Counted from the first letter of the stretch, positions 1 to 11,734 are shown. The stretch: DNA of 64,000 nt from Xanthostigma xanthostigma (GCA_963575645.1 OY754465.1:38265501-38329500), one strand, 5' to 3'. The notes: generated by a model from the sequence alone, not told the origin. Translations and numbers: made by a program.

Positions 1-982
1 AAACATGCTATCCCCCCCCGACTCCTCTTTCATCATCAGTCGTTACAATTGCCAACTTTCCGCCCTTGCAATACAGTGTACTATTGTACAATGATGAGAA
101 GTTTGTTTGAAAGTGCAAAAAAAATAATTTAACATTCGACATAAACTACTTTGCCTTGCGACAGCAGATATCTCCGTGTAGTGATTAATTAATAGAACTA
201 ATTAAAAATATTATGTTTTGCAAAACAAACAATAAATATAATGAATTATATGTATTTTTGTATTCAGTAGCCAGTAACATCTGGTCTAATATCATTTTGT
301 ATATTCATGTGATCATTCATAAATTATAGCATGCGTTCTATTAAATAAAATACAAGAGTTTTTTTTAAGTTTGAATGTACATGCATTTATTATTGTGTCT
401 ATTATAATGCAAAAATAATTAATTATAGCGTATTATTGAAGTTTCAATTATTTCTTTAATAAAGGCGTGAATGTTGTAGTGCAAAAATACTAATTTTATT
501 TACGCTTTAATATATATAATAAGATTTGCATAATGAAAAGAAATATTCGTAAGCTATCAAAATGTAATTGATCTTCCAAACTATACGGAAAATTTGTGGG
601 GAGAGTCTTAATGCAGGAATAGTGAGATATTTTCGAATAATATTACCAATAAATATGGATACTGGAGAAAATTACCATTGGTAGCCTTGGACTAATGAAT
701 ATAATATAATTTAATTTTAATTTTGATTTTAAACCTATTCCATGTCATTACATTTTAGTTAATAGCCAACACTCACCATCAAAGTTTTATTTGTCAAACG
801 TCCTGAAACTTTAGGCGGGTTATCTGCAGAGACGTATTTACCACATGGCGAAAACGACACTTGCCAATTCTAAAAGGGCGGCAAAACCCACGCGATGGCC
901 GGCCGTGGGAGCGATCTTTAAATGTCGCTTAGATCGGACGGTAAACGCCACACTCGTCCAAAATTCTCTTCATTCCTCCATT
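1..982. other. AT-rich intergenic stretch, no gene seen
   Basis: Only short open frames without recognisable protein similarity occur here. The stretch around 840-980 is locally GC-richer but shows no coding pattern, no splice-framed exon and no clear repeat boundary. Nothing further can be supported. Confidence 0.5.
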
Positions 983-1382
983 GATATAATATCGTCGCTG
1001 GTTCTGTAAAAGCTCTTATGTGCATAGCTGGCAGATTTTACGTTTTTTAGATGAAAAAATTCAGGAAACGGAGCTCTATACACTAGTAATATCTCCAAAT
1101 TAATTTTACAGTAACCAATAAGGGGAAGTAACTCTTATGTGAAAGGTTGTATCAAATAATTTCTCCCATGTGCCAATAAATTCGAAATTAACGTTAAATA
1201 TTTTTTAAGAAAATACTTCGTCTTAATTAAACATGTATAGTGAAGATAAGTATGAATTAGTAATATACCTTTGAAATAGCTAGTTCTTACCATCCCTTGC
1301 TGAAATAACCACTTTTTGGCCTTTCCTGCAATTTTTACTTTTTGCACATAAGAGGTATTACAGAACCAACGACGATATACAA
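983..1382. repeat. Inverted repeat of about 55 bp arms
   Basis: The segment at about 983-1040 (containing TCGTCGCTGGTTCTGTAA and CTCTTATGTGCA) returns in reverse complement at about 1328-1382 (TGCACATAAGAG, TTACAGAACCAACGACGA). The arms are imperfect with small indels and enclose about 290 bp of AT-rich DNA. This is the shape of an old MITE or foldback element. No target-site duplication could be fixed, and the intervening short frame has no recognisable product. Confidence 0.55.
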
Positions 1383-1443
1383 TCAATTTCAACATTTTGA
1401 AAGACTAATGGAAAAGCACAAAATAAAATGTTAGTAAAAATAT

Positions 1444-1640
1444 GCTTTTTAAAGACAAGCTTTTATTGAAAATTGAAATATACTAAAGAATAAAGATACT
1501 CATAATTATAAAAGCGTGGGTTGTGACTAATAAACGATCATAGAGTTTACAGTCTCTTTTATAGTTATGAATTTAAGTTATTGAAAATTATTTTTTTCTT
1601 TATAGTACATTTCAATAAAAGCTTGTCTTTAAAAAGTGCT
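1444..1640. mobile_element. Short TIR element (MITE-like), about 195 bp
   Basis: The terminal sequence TTTTTAAAGACAAGCTTTTA at about 1447 is repeated in inverted form at about 1617-1636. Imperfect homology continues inward (TTGAAA, TATACTAAAGAATAAAG against CTTTATAGTACATTTCAA), giving arms of roughly 45-50 bp. There is no coding capacity. The size and structure fit a MITE; the superfamily is undetermined because no TSD is clear. Confidence 0.6.
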
Positions 1641-2388
1641 TTACTTATAGTTTTATGTTCTTTTACTTCTTATTTTCGATGAATTTAACAATGCATAAGA
1701 CGCAGAGAAAATCGAACTGAAAGTAGGGCGGAAAATCGTCTTTACCTGGGGCACAAATTTTACAAATACGTCTCTGGTTATATGAAAAGGAAACGTTTAT
1801 GTAGCATAATGTGTTTGAGACACAAAGACAGTGTGGTTTATTAAAATATTCGAACATCACCGTGGCATCCTTGTTTTTATCAGTTGCAATAGTGAAATGT
1901 TATAATCACCATTGTAAAAATTAATTTTGAAAAAATAAATACATATTAAAGATGCTTCTGAAGTAATAATAGGCTCGGGAGAATCATGAACTCTTTGATT
2001 TGACCTCTGACAATAAACACAATAAATATTATTTAATCTCAGGCCAAAATACACAAGATAAACAAGGGTCGAGCCACATGTGATTTCTCTGTTGACAAAA
2101 ACACCGCTGTCTCTAATAATAGTTTTTACCCATGCATAGAAAATGTGACCATATTTCATAAGTGATTCATTTTCAATTTGACAATTTTATTATTGTTAAC
2201 GAAATCAATTTATTTAAAAAAAAAACAAATAGCCAAGTGTTTTCTGGAAGCAAACATTTACAAATAGCACAAAAAAAGTATAGGTACACTGTGTGTTTCG
2301 GTCACTATTCGCACTAATTGAGAGAGTAAAATCGATTCATGAGATTGAAACAATAACGAAACGCTTACAATGCACGTATAGTGTATAC

Positions 2389-2707
2389 CAGGCTTGGGCA
2401 AATGGCGGCCCGCGGGCCGGATCCGGCCCGCAGCACAATTTTGTCCGGCCCGCAAAGCATTTTATAATAAATTTTAGAAAAATAATAAAGGAATAGCAAG
2501 GGCTCCAGAACAGACGAAAATCTTTTTTTTTTGTTTTTTTAGCCCTCCCAAATGTGGAAATAGAATGTGAGGACTTTTTTTGCTTTCCAAATGCGGAAAT
2601 AGTATGTGAGGCCCTTTTTTGCGGTCAAATTTTCATGAGCTATACGGCCCGCGGTTGAAATTTCATCAGCTATGTGGCCCGCCGATCAAAAGATTTGCCT
2701 GCCCCTG
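2389..2707. mobile_element. hAT-type MITE with 8-bp target duplication GTGTATAC
   Basis: The element begins CAGGCTTGGGCAAA and ends TTTGCCTGCCCCTG, imperfect 14-bp terminal inverted repeats of the CAGG...GGCAAA type. GTGTATAC stands immediately before (2381-2388) and immediately after (2708-2715). An 8-bp duplication and CAG...CTG ends are the hAT signature. The interior is unusually GC-rich at both ends (GGCCCGCGG motifs) with an AT-rich middle and no ORF, so it is non-autonomous. The sharp TSD suggests a fairly recent insertion. Confidence 0.88.
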
Positions 2708-2734
2708 GTGTATACTATAAAAACCGATCATACA

Positions 2735-2965
2735 AGGTTGTGCTGTAGCGGGTGAGAGATATCGAAAGTATACTGGCTGTCTCGTGACCTGAAGGACGTA
2801 GGTTCGATCCCGGCGATCGGTACCGTTATTCTTGTGTATATATTTTTTTAATTGCAATGTAAAATATGCCACTTTTATAAATAAAATTATCGACCAATTT
2901 TTCTGACAATTATATTAACAAAAATATATAATTATAATCCAATATTAACGTTTCGTATACCACTT
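2735..2965 (+). mobile_element. tRNA-derived SINE-like sequence
   Basis: A Pol III B-box-like GGTTCGATCCC lies at about 2802-2812, preceded by an A-box-like segment (TAGCGGGTGAGAG near 2746). No acceptor stem pairs across the ends, so it is not a working tRNA. After a 60-bp AT-rich linker comes a tail (ATAAATAAAATTATCGACCA..., about 2877-2960). That tail recurs near 17520 behind a different tRNA-like head and in both arms of the foldback at 50455-50705. This argues for a SINE with a modular shared tail. The exact 5' and 3' ends are not fixed. Confidence 0.6.
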
Positions 2966-3425
2966 TTATTTGATTTGTTCTGGCGAAAACCAAAAATAAG
3001 TCATTGTTGACTAGGTGTTTCATGCAGTTGAGGGAAGTAACTAAAATAAAGATAACTAGAATTATTATGCTAAATAAACGAACATCATTTTAGTGTTGGA
3101 TTTTTTTTAAATTGCGATTTCTTATTCACAGTCACGGTTCATTACGAATATGGATATTCAATTTTTGGAACTGAAGCCAAAAATTAAAAAAAAATATATC
3201 AACTCAATGCATTTTTGTAGAAATGATTGTGGACGAAAAAAATTACATATAGACAGACGCACAGCCAGAAAATCAGGAGCTTACCGCGTACCTCGAACAC
3301 GATTTTAGGTATTTCAGAAACATACCTTGTCAAAAAATGTGTTTTTTATGTATCTCGTACGTAACTGCAGTCATTATGTTACGAGTTGTGATATTATGTT
3401 ACACGGTAGCCAGCAAGTTTAATAG

Positions 3426-3434
3426 TCTTAATGG

Positions 3435-3438
<4 letters not shown>
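3426..3438. repeat. Target-site duplication of the LINE, 3' side
   Basis: TCTTAATGGCATT stands directly beside the T-run (the element's poly-A tail on the minus strand). It is identical to 9195-9207 at the element's 5' end. The two 13-bp copies fix the insertion limits. Confidence 0.9.
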
Positions 3439-3476
<38 letters not shown>

Positions 3477-3578
3477 GGACGCATCGACATCAAAGGTCAT
3501 TAGCGTCCGGATCTATATCTATCATGAATCTAACTATGTAACTATGAAGTTATTTTGGGCCTATTAAAACTAATTGTA

Positions 3579-6500
3579 CTAAATGAGCGAATATAGTCCT
3601 GATGAGTGGAGAAACGATATTATACGCTGGATGCCGTTTTCGGTGTCCTCGAAAATTTTTAGTAGGTCGTCGGGAAATCCGCAAGCGATTCTTTCGGCAG
3701 CATATTTTGGACACTCCAAGAAAATATGTTTTATGCTAACAGGGACTTTGCATATGTCGCACTCCGGCCGATCGGTCTTCTCAAAAAGGTATTTGTGGGT
3801 AAGTAGAGTATGTCCTATTCTAACTCGGGTGATCACTATCTGATCCTTCCGCGAAGATAGAATAGGAGTCGTCCACGCTTTACTAAATGGTTTTATTTCT
3901 CTTAGTTTGTTGTCCGTAGTACTTTGCCAGCGATTTCTCCACTCATCCAAAGATCTCTTTTTAAGTTCCGTTTTCATGTCGGTATAGTAGACGGAGGTAT
4001 CCCGGGTTACGTCATTGTTATCACTTGCCGCACAATGAGTAGCGGTGTCTGCTAGTTCATTGCCGAGAATACCGACGTGCGATGGAACCCAGACAATTAC
4101 GACATGTTTGTCCATGCGTGCTAAATCGTATAGTTTGTCCTGGACATTTACGGCTATTGCATTAGTAGGGTATATATTTGTTATATTTATAATGGAGCTG
4201 TATGAGTCTGTGATTATAAGGAACTTCTTCGATGATTGTTTTTCGATAAATTCTAAGGCTTTGAGGATTGCGTACATCTCTCCCGTAAAAACAGTTGCCC
4301 ACTCTGAAAGTTTGTATTTGCCGGTGAAGTTTTCGGATACAATTGCGCACCCTACAGAGGTACTGGTTTTGGATGCATCTGTGAAAATGGGTATATATTC
4401 TTTGTACAGTGACCGCATATCCAAATACATTTTTTGTAGAATTAGAGGGGAAGTTTCTTTTTTGGAGTAGTTATGTAGCTTAAGATCACATATAGGAATA
4501 TTTATGGACCAGGGTGGATGTCGGCTTTCACTATGTATTTTGACCTCAGGTAGCGGGTGCATGTTAAGACTTGTGACGAGGTCTGTAATTCTTTGCGGAT
4601 ATGAAACATTACTTTTTTGAGTGCTAGGAATGTTTTTGGCTTCTAGATTTTTTATCAAAGATGCATGAAGAGGGAGATCGGAAACTGCGAGTACTTTGCT
4701 AGCATATGACAAACTAAGCTGTGATCGACGGATCGCTAATGGAGGTTCACCTGATTCGCTGTAGATAGATACTATCGGACTACTTCGAAGAGCGCCAATC
4801 GCAATACGGATTGCTGAATTATGTACAACATCTAGTATCCTAAGCGTCCTATCACTTGCAGAGGAATATGCTATACAGCCGTAATCCAGTTTTGATCTAA
4901 TAAGGGTTCTATATAGATACAATAATATTTCCCTGTCAGCACCCCATTTCTGATGAGACAGCATTTTGAGGAGATCCAGTCTTTTGGCGCATTCAGTTTT
5001 TAATTGCTGTAAATGTGGTAGCCAGGTTAATTTCTTATCAAATACTACTCCCAAAAATCTGACACTATTTGCATAAGAAATATGAACTCCCTTAAGCGTT
5101 ATAACTGGATCACTATGGCACCTACGTAATCGACAGAAATGGAGACTCTTGGTTTTTTTAACAGAAAAAGACAGACCTGTTTTTTCTGACCATTGTTCTA
5201 GTTTAGATATGGTTTCTTGTAGAGTATGCTGCAAAAAATTTAGACGTTTGCTCCTACAATAAATAACTAGATCATCGGCAAATAGTGAAGCTTTTACGGG
5301 TAGATGAATGTCTGTAACTATCGAATTTATTGCAATGCAAAACAGAATAACACTAAGAGTTGATCCTTGAGGTACACCATTTTGTTGCTGACGCTCCTCG
5401 GAGAAGGCTCCATTGACTCGAACGCTAAATGTACGATTGCTTAGAAAGTTTACGACAAATTTTAAGAGATTGCCCCGAACATCCCAATTATGCAGCTGGT
5501 TAATTATATAGTGTCTCCATGTCATATCAAAAGCCTTTTCGATGTCAAAGAAGACGGCAATTAGGTGCTGCTTGTTTTTAAAAGCCTCCCGAATGTCTGT
5601 TTCAAGACTGGCAACATGATCAACAGTGGACCGATTCTTCCTGAAACCACTTTGTTCCTTGGAAATGAGAGCGTTTTTTTCCAAGAACCACATAAGCCTA
5701 CGACTGACCATTTTTTCTAGTAATTTACACATACAATTTGTCAACGACACTGGTCTGTAATTTTGAGCATTGTATTTATTTTGACCATTTTTCAAAAGGG
5801 GGATAATCACTGCTTCTTGCCATTGGCTAGGAAAAACATTGTTGCTCCAAATGTGGTTATAAATATTCAAAAGATGGTGTTTTGAATGGGCTGGTAAATT
5901 TATCAACATTTTATATGGAATCGTATCAGGTCCTGGGGCAGAGTTTTTACAATTGTTTATAGCAGATGTCAGTTCTTGAAAGGTAAATGGGTTATTTATA
6001 GGGTTCGAATTTAACTCTTCAGTGTCTGTAAGTGTGTTTTCAACTGATAGTTTATAGTTTCGAAATTCAGGTGTCAATTTATCATTGGAAGAGTTCTGAA
6101 AATATGTTTCGGCAAAGAAATTCGCCATGTCTGTAGGCGAGGTTAAAATTTCATCACCGTTTTTGATAGCAGCAATGCTTGTGAAAGATGACACACCTTT
6201 TATTTTGCGAATTTTATCCCATATTTCTGACATAGGTGTCGAGCTATTTAAAGTTTGAACATAGGAGGCCCATGATTCCTTTTTACTGTCTTTGATTATT
6301 CGTCGGGCTTTAGCTCTCAATTTTTTAAAATTAATTAAGTTTTCAAGAGTTTGATGTCTTTTATATATGTTGAAAGCATGCTTATAGTCCTTGATTGCGT
6401 CATTGCATCTGGGATTCCACCAAGGTACTGGTGGATGTTTGGATGATGATTGCGACCGACCAATGGACAGATCTGCCGCATAGGTGATTTCGTCAGTGAA

Positions 6501-7293
6501 ACTTTGAACTACTGTGTTGATATTTGAAGTTGTGATGTTGACATTGCCCTCTGGAATAGCCAACTGTGAGAAAAGTTCCCAATTTGCAGATTTGAGATTC
6601 CATCGGCTTAGTGCGTTATGATTAGTTTTTTGTGCTGCTATTTGAATTCTAATTGGGAAGTGATTACTTGGAAACACATCGGGTATAGTTTCCTACCTAA
6701 GCTTATGAGTTAATCTAGCATCACAGAAGGCTAGGTCGATTGCTGAGAAATTTCCTGTTGCGGCACAAAAAATGAGTTTGACTTCCAGTATTTAGCATTG
6801 CTAAGTTTTCATGGTCGAGAACTTTATCTATTAATCTACCGTTTCTGTCTATTACATCACAGCCCCATCGCAAATGTTTAGCATTAAAATCGCCAACAAT
6901 AATGAAAGGAGAAGGAAGCTGATGGATAAGGTTAACAATATCGTCTTGTTCAAGCCTGGTATTGGGAGGTATGTAGACATTGCAGATAGTTATAAAGCAG
7001 TCTAATCGTATTTTGACTGCTATTACTTCTAAATCAGTCGTTAGTGGAACCTGCTCTGAATAGTACGTGTTGCGGACAAGTGTGGCAACACCCCCACTAG
7101 CTCTTCCATCAGTTTCTCTATCCCTGCGATACCAGGTATAATATTTTGATTTAGGAGATTGCGTCGTTCGGAGAAATGTTTCCTGTAGACATAAGCACAT
7201 TGACTGTTCGCTAGACAGGAGTAGTTGGATCTTTTCAATATGAGAAAAGTATCCATTGCAATTCCAATAATTAATTTTAATTGAGTTGTCCAT
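3579..7293 (-). pseudogene. LINE ORF2: endonuclease, reverse transcriptase, RNase H (one frameshift, one stop)
   Basis: The protein would nick target DNA and copy the element RNA. The first part (7293-6721) is an APE-like endonuclease with WNCNGY near the start, LQETFL and GDFNAKHLRWG. The reading frame is lost at a 6-base run (6767-6772), where one base appears missing, and a TAG interrupts the restored frame at 6693-6695. From 6677 down a 1,032-codon frame is open. It has the endonuclease end (SNHFPI, with Asn where many relatives have Asp), then RT with FADD at residues 466-469 of this frame, then RNase H from about residue 762 (FTDAS, Asp767; later TDSYSS and HVGILGNELAD). It ends with a Cys-His motif CDICKVPVSIKHIFLEC. 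Without the two lesions it would be one ORF2. The start at 7293 follows ORF1 after 69 bp. Recognition of the family is firm; the clade name is inferred. Confidence 0.92.
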
Positions 7294-7362
7294 TATGAAA
7301 AGGTTGATATAATAATTTTCAGATAGGTACGATAGTCAGGGTTTATCAATTGAGAGTACAGA

Positions 7363-8757
7363 TTAATTATTTTTAGGCGACAGAATATCGCTTAGAGAAA
7401 CATCATCTGTCTCAATGGAGTCGGGTTCGGTTTCGTTTAAGCGTTGTTCAAGAAGTTGGTTATTTATACTTTTCATCACCCGAGTTAACCGGGCTTTCAT
7501 TGAAGGTTTTTTAACTTTCGGATAGACTTTCTGCATAATATCAAGTAAGGCTTCTATGTCCGTAGTGTAATTTTGAGCAACACTTAGCGAATCAGTACTG
7601 CCTTTGACATTCTCAAGAAAGTCAACTATAGTAGAGAATGTAATGCCAGTTTCTTTAGAATTCAGGTCAATGAGAGATTTCGCAGGGAGTAAATGTAAAT
7701 CGTAGGAGGTATCGTTAGAACCTGTGGACGTAGTAGAGCCAATAGAGTCCGTGCGCATTCTTTTATCTTGTCTGTTTTCTTTAGAACCAGGATTTTTTTT
7801 GCCGGATGATTTATGTACAGTGGGAGTATTTGGAGGGAGAAGAGATTTATTCGTTTCCTTGGGGGCGTCAGGTTCGTTCACTTCTGGCAAACCAGAGTTT
7901 TCTGAACCTGACGACAGACTGGGTGGAGGGGGCCTTTTAAGTCCCCTTATAGGTACGGGATCTGTGACGTCAATATTTGCAGGCTGATTGTCCTCAGAAA
8001 CCTCTAGATCCTCCGAGTCCTCGGAGTCATCAGAAGACTGATTGGGACAGTTACTAGATATATGTCCAGGTTGACGACATGAGAAGCAGACAATTTCATT
8101 AGAGGATATGAAAATACGGTAATTATCTCCTTCGAAGTTAATCAGTACCGATTCAGGAATTTGCTTTTTCTCATCTGGTACAATAAAAACTTGGCGTCGA
8201 AAGCTCATAATATGTGCATATTCCTTTTCCAGCATTCCAGCTCTTAAAAACGTAATAGGCGAGACAAGTTTTAGGTCGTATTCAGATAGCTGTGTTTCTA
8301 TTAGAGTATGTGGGATCGATGGACAAACATTTGACAAAATTATTCTTTTAGCGGGGGTTACAAGCCTGCGCGCAGTGATATTTAAATCGTTGATTGTTAT
8401 GGATCCGTGGTTAAGCAAGAAATTATCAACGTGGTTAGTATCAGACAGATATATACATATTCGATTATTTGATATACGAGAGGCAAAAATTATGTTTCGG
8501 GGACCGACAACTGAACCTAAACTCAGTATATAATCTTTAATTTTAATTCCTTCTAATGAATCAAAAATTATTCCTTGAGTTTTTTTTGGGAAAGAATCAT
8601 TATTTGCGTTTCTCTGAACAACATTTGCAAACGATACAGTTGAAGTATTTGTTCGGTTATTACTTGTTTCAACATTTTGTGTAGAAACGTGCGGTTCAAC
8701 AATGTGTAAATCTGAGATTTGACTAGTCATCATATTGCATGATGAGATAGGATGCAA
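7363..8757 (-). CDS. LINE ORF1: Gag-like nucleic-acid-binding protein
   Basis: A 464-codon open frame at the 5' side of the LINE, uninterrupted. It holds one CCHC zinc knuckle, CFSCRQPGHISSNC at residues 224-237 (Cys224, Cys227, His232, Cys237). An acidic Ser/Asp/Glu stretch follows, then a Pro-rich and Lys-rich linker. The N-terminal part contains an RNA-binding-like region of I/jockey ORF1 type, though I see no exact motif there. Known ORF1 proteins of this kind coat element RNA and form RNPs; the role here is inferred from position and the knuckle. ORF2 starts 69 bp downstream. The first Met (8757) is used; further Mets at residues 9 and 10 are possible. Confidence 0.88.
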   Translation of the reverse strand: MHPISSCNMMTSQISDLHIVEPHVSTQNVETSNNRTNTSTVSFANVVQRNANNDSFPKKTQGIIFDSLEGIKIKDYILSLGSVVGPRNIIFASRISNNRICIYLSDTNHVDNFLLNHGSITINDLNITARRLVTPAKRIILSNVCPSIPHTLIETQLSEYDLKLVSPITFLRAGMLEKEYAHIMSFRRQVFIVPDEKKQIPESVLINFEGDNYRIFISSNEIVCFSCRQPGHISSNCPNQSSDDSEDSEDLEVSEDNQPANIDVTDPVPIRGLKRPPPPSLSSGSENSGLPEVNEPDAPKETNKSLLPPNTPTVHKSSGKKNPGSKENRQDKRMRTDSIGSTTSTGSNDTSYDLHLLPAKSLIDLNSKETGITFSTIVDFLENVKGSTDSLSVAQNYTTDIEALLDIMQKVYPKVKKPSMKARLTRVMKSINNQLLEQRLNETEPDSIETDDVSLSDILSPKNN

Positions 8758-9194
8758 ACCTATTAATTTTGCGAATCTTGTGCACTAATTTTAGTAATTT
8801 GGCACGCGGTAATTAGGTGGCGTGACCATCCACTTGAAAGAGGACGTCACTAGATAGTCAAGACTAAAACCAGTGATAAACAGAGATTAGATAAAATCTA
8901 CCTATTCCACTGATAAAAAGTATAATGTTAGGAGACAGAAAACAAAAGGTGGCGCTGTCACCCCCCTTCTTAAAGAAGGTTGGCTAGCAAAATGAGGTTA
9001 TAGTAAAACAGAAAAGAAAAATCAAAGTCAAACAGCAAAAAAAGAACTCACCGTACAAAGAAAATAATAGAAAATAACAAAAAAAAAAAATTCGTGAATA
9101 CGAAGAAACAGAAAAAATAACGATTTTGGTACAAAAACCAGTAAAGAAAAATATATATTTAGCAGAGGTGCACAAAACGACACGATCAATCCAA
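8758..9194 (-). promoter_or_regulatory. LINE 5' untranslated region, presumed internal promoter
   Basis: 437 bp between the 5' TSD and the ORF1 start. I-type and jockey-type elements carry their Pol II promoter inside this region. No TATA or defined initiator can be singled out here. The segment contains a C-run followed by a short inverted repeat (CTTCTTAAAGAAGG, about 8966-8979). Confidence 0.45.
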
Positions 9195-9207
9195 TCTTAA
9201 TGGCATT

Positions 9208-11010
9208 AAGTACCCTCTATAAAATAACTGATTTTTACATCATAATAAGTATATTTAGAACATTTTTGACAGTTCACAAAATAATTTAACAACGAATATC
9301 GATTCATTTTTGTATATTCTAACTAGTATTTCCATGATATTCGTTCGGTAGCAAAAAGTTAACTCACCAAGAAGATGGCGGACGGTGAGTGATCGACATG
9401 GAATATTTATCAGTCCATTGCAGTGGAACACGAAATCCTTTCATTCCCTATTGAAAAAAGAAAGCAGATAAATAAAAAGACAAAAATGTATTTTGCTGGT
9501 TGATTTTTATTGTACACTAGAAGTTCTGTCTTCGCTAGGCGCAATATCGCAGTTCAAGATTTCAAAATAAATGTTTTTTTATATATACAATACTTTTTTA
9601 GAAAACTTCCTTTGTTTCTATTCCTGAGGAGAAAATCGAAAATCCGGTTGAGTCAGTTTCTGTCTTACTAAGTCAACTGAGGCATCCTGGAGGAAATGGA
9701 AAGGCAGACAGACATCCGGATATAGCTAGATTTTATATATATTTTTTTGAATATATTACGTAAATAGCAGTGAATGCATTGTCAGAAATCATTTTTAAAA
9801 AATGTTTCCAAACTAATATTTGCAAAAATTAAAACATGTTTCTAAAATTTTAGAAAAACAGACAACCGAAGTTTCATTTATGAAATAAATTACGAAACGT
9901 CATATTGTATCTGATTATTTTATTTCAAAACAAAATTTATTACTCTGATTTTAATTTCGCTATTATTATACCAAGTGCGGGTGTTTCTTTATAAATATCT
10001 GTAATAAAAATAATTTTATAGACATCAGCTGATACTTTTCAATTTTTTCGCTGATACCCCAGATTCTCATAATACAAAATCGGTGTAGTAAAGTCAATAT
10101 TTTTATTTATAATAATTTATAGTCACAATTATAAAAATGTAATAAAATTAGGTTAAAAACAGTTTCAATGTTTTTTGATCATAAAAAGTCTGCAGTAGTA
10201 GATGAGTCAATGAAACAATGACGAGGATCAAAAAATTAGTCTTCGAACGTAAAACTGAAATATATAACGTCACATACGCTCTTAAACGCCGCGAAAAAAT
10301 GCAATTTTTTTTATTTACCTCTGGAAATGAAAGTTTAGTTTTTTCATTTGAGAGTTCTCAAAGGTACGCTTATTTTCAATTTTTTATTATACAAGGTGTC
10401 CGCTACTCAACGGGGTGATTGGCGATGCTAAAAAAATCCATGTATATGCAGGGTTGTTTTACAATGCCTTGTCCGGATGAAATATGAAAAGAAAATCGGA
10501 TCATGAACGTTTTTTTTAAATTGTAATATAATTAACGAAACTGTTCTTTGCGGGACTAAATTTTGTTTAGTTTTATCAATTAAACCTGAGGATTTTTGGA
10601 TAGACGATATAATAAATTTTTCTATTCTCAAAGATTTTATGTTCAAAGAGGGCAAGTGCATTACTTTGCTGATTATATTTTTAAGTAATAAACTGATTAA
10701 ATTCAAATGATCGTTTTATTTACACCACTGATGTACACCCCTTTTCTGCTGTTCAATTTTTTTTGATAAACGTGGCAACCCTTATTCTTATTCTTAAATG
10801 TTCTTCCATTGATTTTTAATTTATAGAAAAAGAAGTTGATATAAATTTAATATTTAATTATTTTAATATCTTTGTTAGGTGCTATTCCGGTACGTATAAA
10901 TCTTCAATGACTGTAGGAGGCACGCGAATGCAATGAAGCTTTATGGCGTACGCTAAGCCAGTGGGACATTATTTATTATCGGGAGTGGTAACAGACCTCT
11001 ACATTGTGTA
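9208..11010. other. Intergenic repeat debris, no gene
   Basis: At about 9208-9280 lies an inverted partial copy of the dispersed TIR repeat also found at 19867-20565, 29333-29625 and about 11090 (CTATAAAATAACTGATTTTT). Beyond it are AT-rich sequence and short frames without recognisable product. A GTGTCCGCTACTCAACGGGG segment at about 10398 resembles an arthropod repeat start. No exon, RNA gene or complete element is supported. Confidence 0.5.
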
Positions 11011-11084
11011 TTGTACTATATTTTTTCATACGGATCTCATGTCATGCCAAGTGACAGGTGCTGTTTATATATACAAAATGTCTC

Positions 11085-11330
11085 TAAAACAGTTTTTTGC
11101 ACACCCCTTTATAAAATAGCTGCCTTTCGCATGCCTAGTGTCCGACCGAAATTTTGGTTTCGGCCTAGTTTCGGCTTACTTTCGGTTTCGGCTGCCATCC
11201 GCCCGAAGCCGAAACTACGTTCGGAAGCATTTGCGCTGAAATCAGACAAGTTCGGTGTCCCTGCAAGTGACGAAGTGTTTTTTATGCCTCCGCGCTCCGC
11301 GTTTTTTTTTTTTAGTTTGAGAGAAAACTC
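11085..11330. repeat. Repeat fragment plus TTTCGG-rich block
   Basis: About 11088-11125 matches the terminal part of the dispersed TIR family (TTTTTTGCACA then TATAAAATAGCTG). It runs straight into a block with the hexamer TTTCGG and its complement CCGAAA repeated many times (about 11145-11230), in direct and inverted orientation. Such subterminal hexamer clusters are transposase-binding-like. The 113-codon frame across it is a low-complexity artefact rather than a gene. Confidence 0.45.
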
Positions 11331-11734
11331 TTATTTTGATACTTTCGATTGAAGTATTATTTGCATTAAAAATATTTATTTAGTTATTGTATTTGGTAGG
11401 TAGATAATTATTAATTTTAATTTTATTGTAGTTCGTTAACAAGAGTACCATACAAAATGACCGAAGTTTAGAAGAAATAATTTTATTCTTAAGATGAAAA
11501 CCTGTTTTTTGTTCTTTTTTGTTTTGTGTACCTATACCTAAACATATTATTAGGTAAATACTTTTTACCAAAAAGTAATTAGGTTTTGTAGCTTGTATTT
11601 TATTTCATAATATAAAAAAAAAACTATATTTATTTGTGCTGTTTGAAATAAGGGGGTTAATAATATGATATGATAAGTTAATGATTAGTTAAAATATCAG
11701 AGGCTGATTAATATGTGATTGATTTAAAAATAAA

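Larger units (their letters stand above)
3439..9194 (-). mobile_element. Full-length I-type non-LTR retrotransposon (LINE)
   Basis: About 5.76 kb on the minus strand. In order it has a 5' UTR (9194-8758), ORF1 with a CCHC knuckle, ORF2 with endonuclease, reverse transcriptase and RNase H, a 3' UTR of about 105 bp, and an A-tail (T-run 3437-3472 on the plus strand). It is bounded by a 13-bp TSD. ORF2 carrying RNase H plus a C-terminal Cys-His motif is characteristic of the I superfamily. Only two coding lesions are seen, both in ORF2, so the copy is young but probably dead. Its right flank lies beside an older repeat copy (about 9208-9280). Confidence 0.93.

Noticed and set aside
3583-4470. 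Plus-strand frames of 86 and 141 codons
   Set aside because: They are shadows of the LINE RNase H and RT coding sequence on the other strand.
11011-11352. 113-codon frame as a gene
   Set aside because: It is made of a repeat end plus TTTCGG/CCGAAA hexamers that translate to low-complexity Phe/Arg/Pro patterns.
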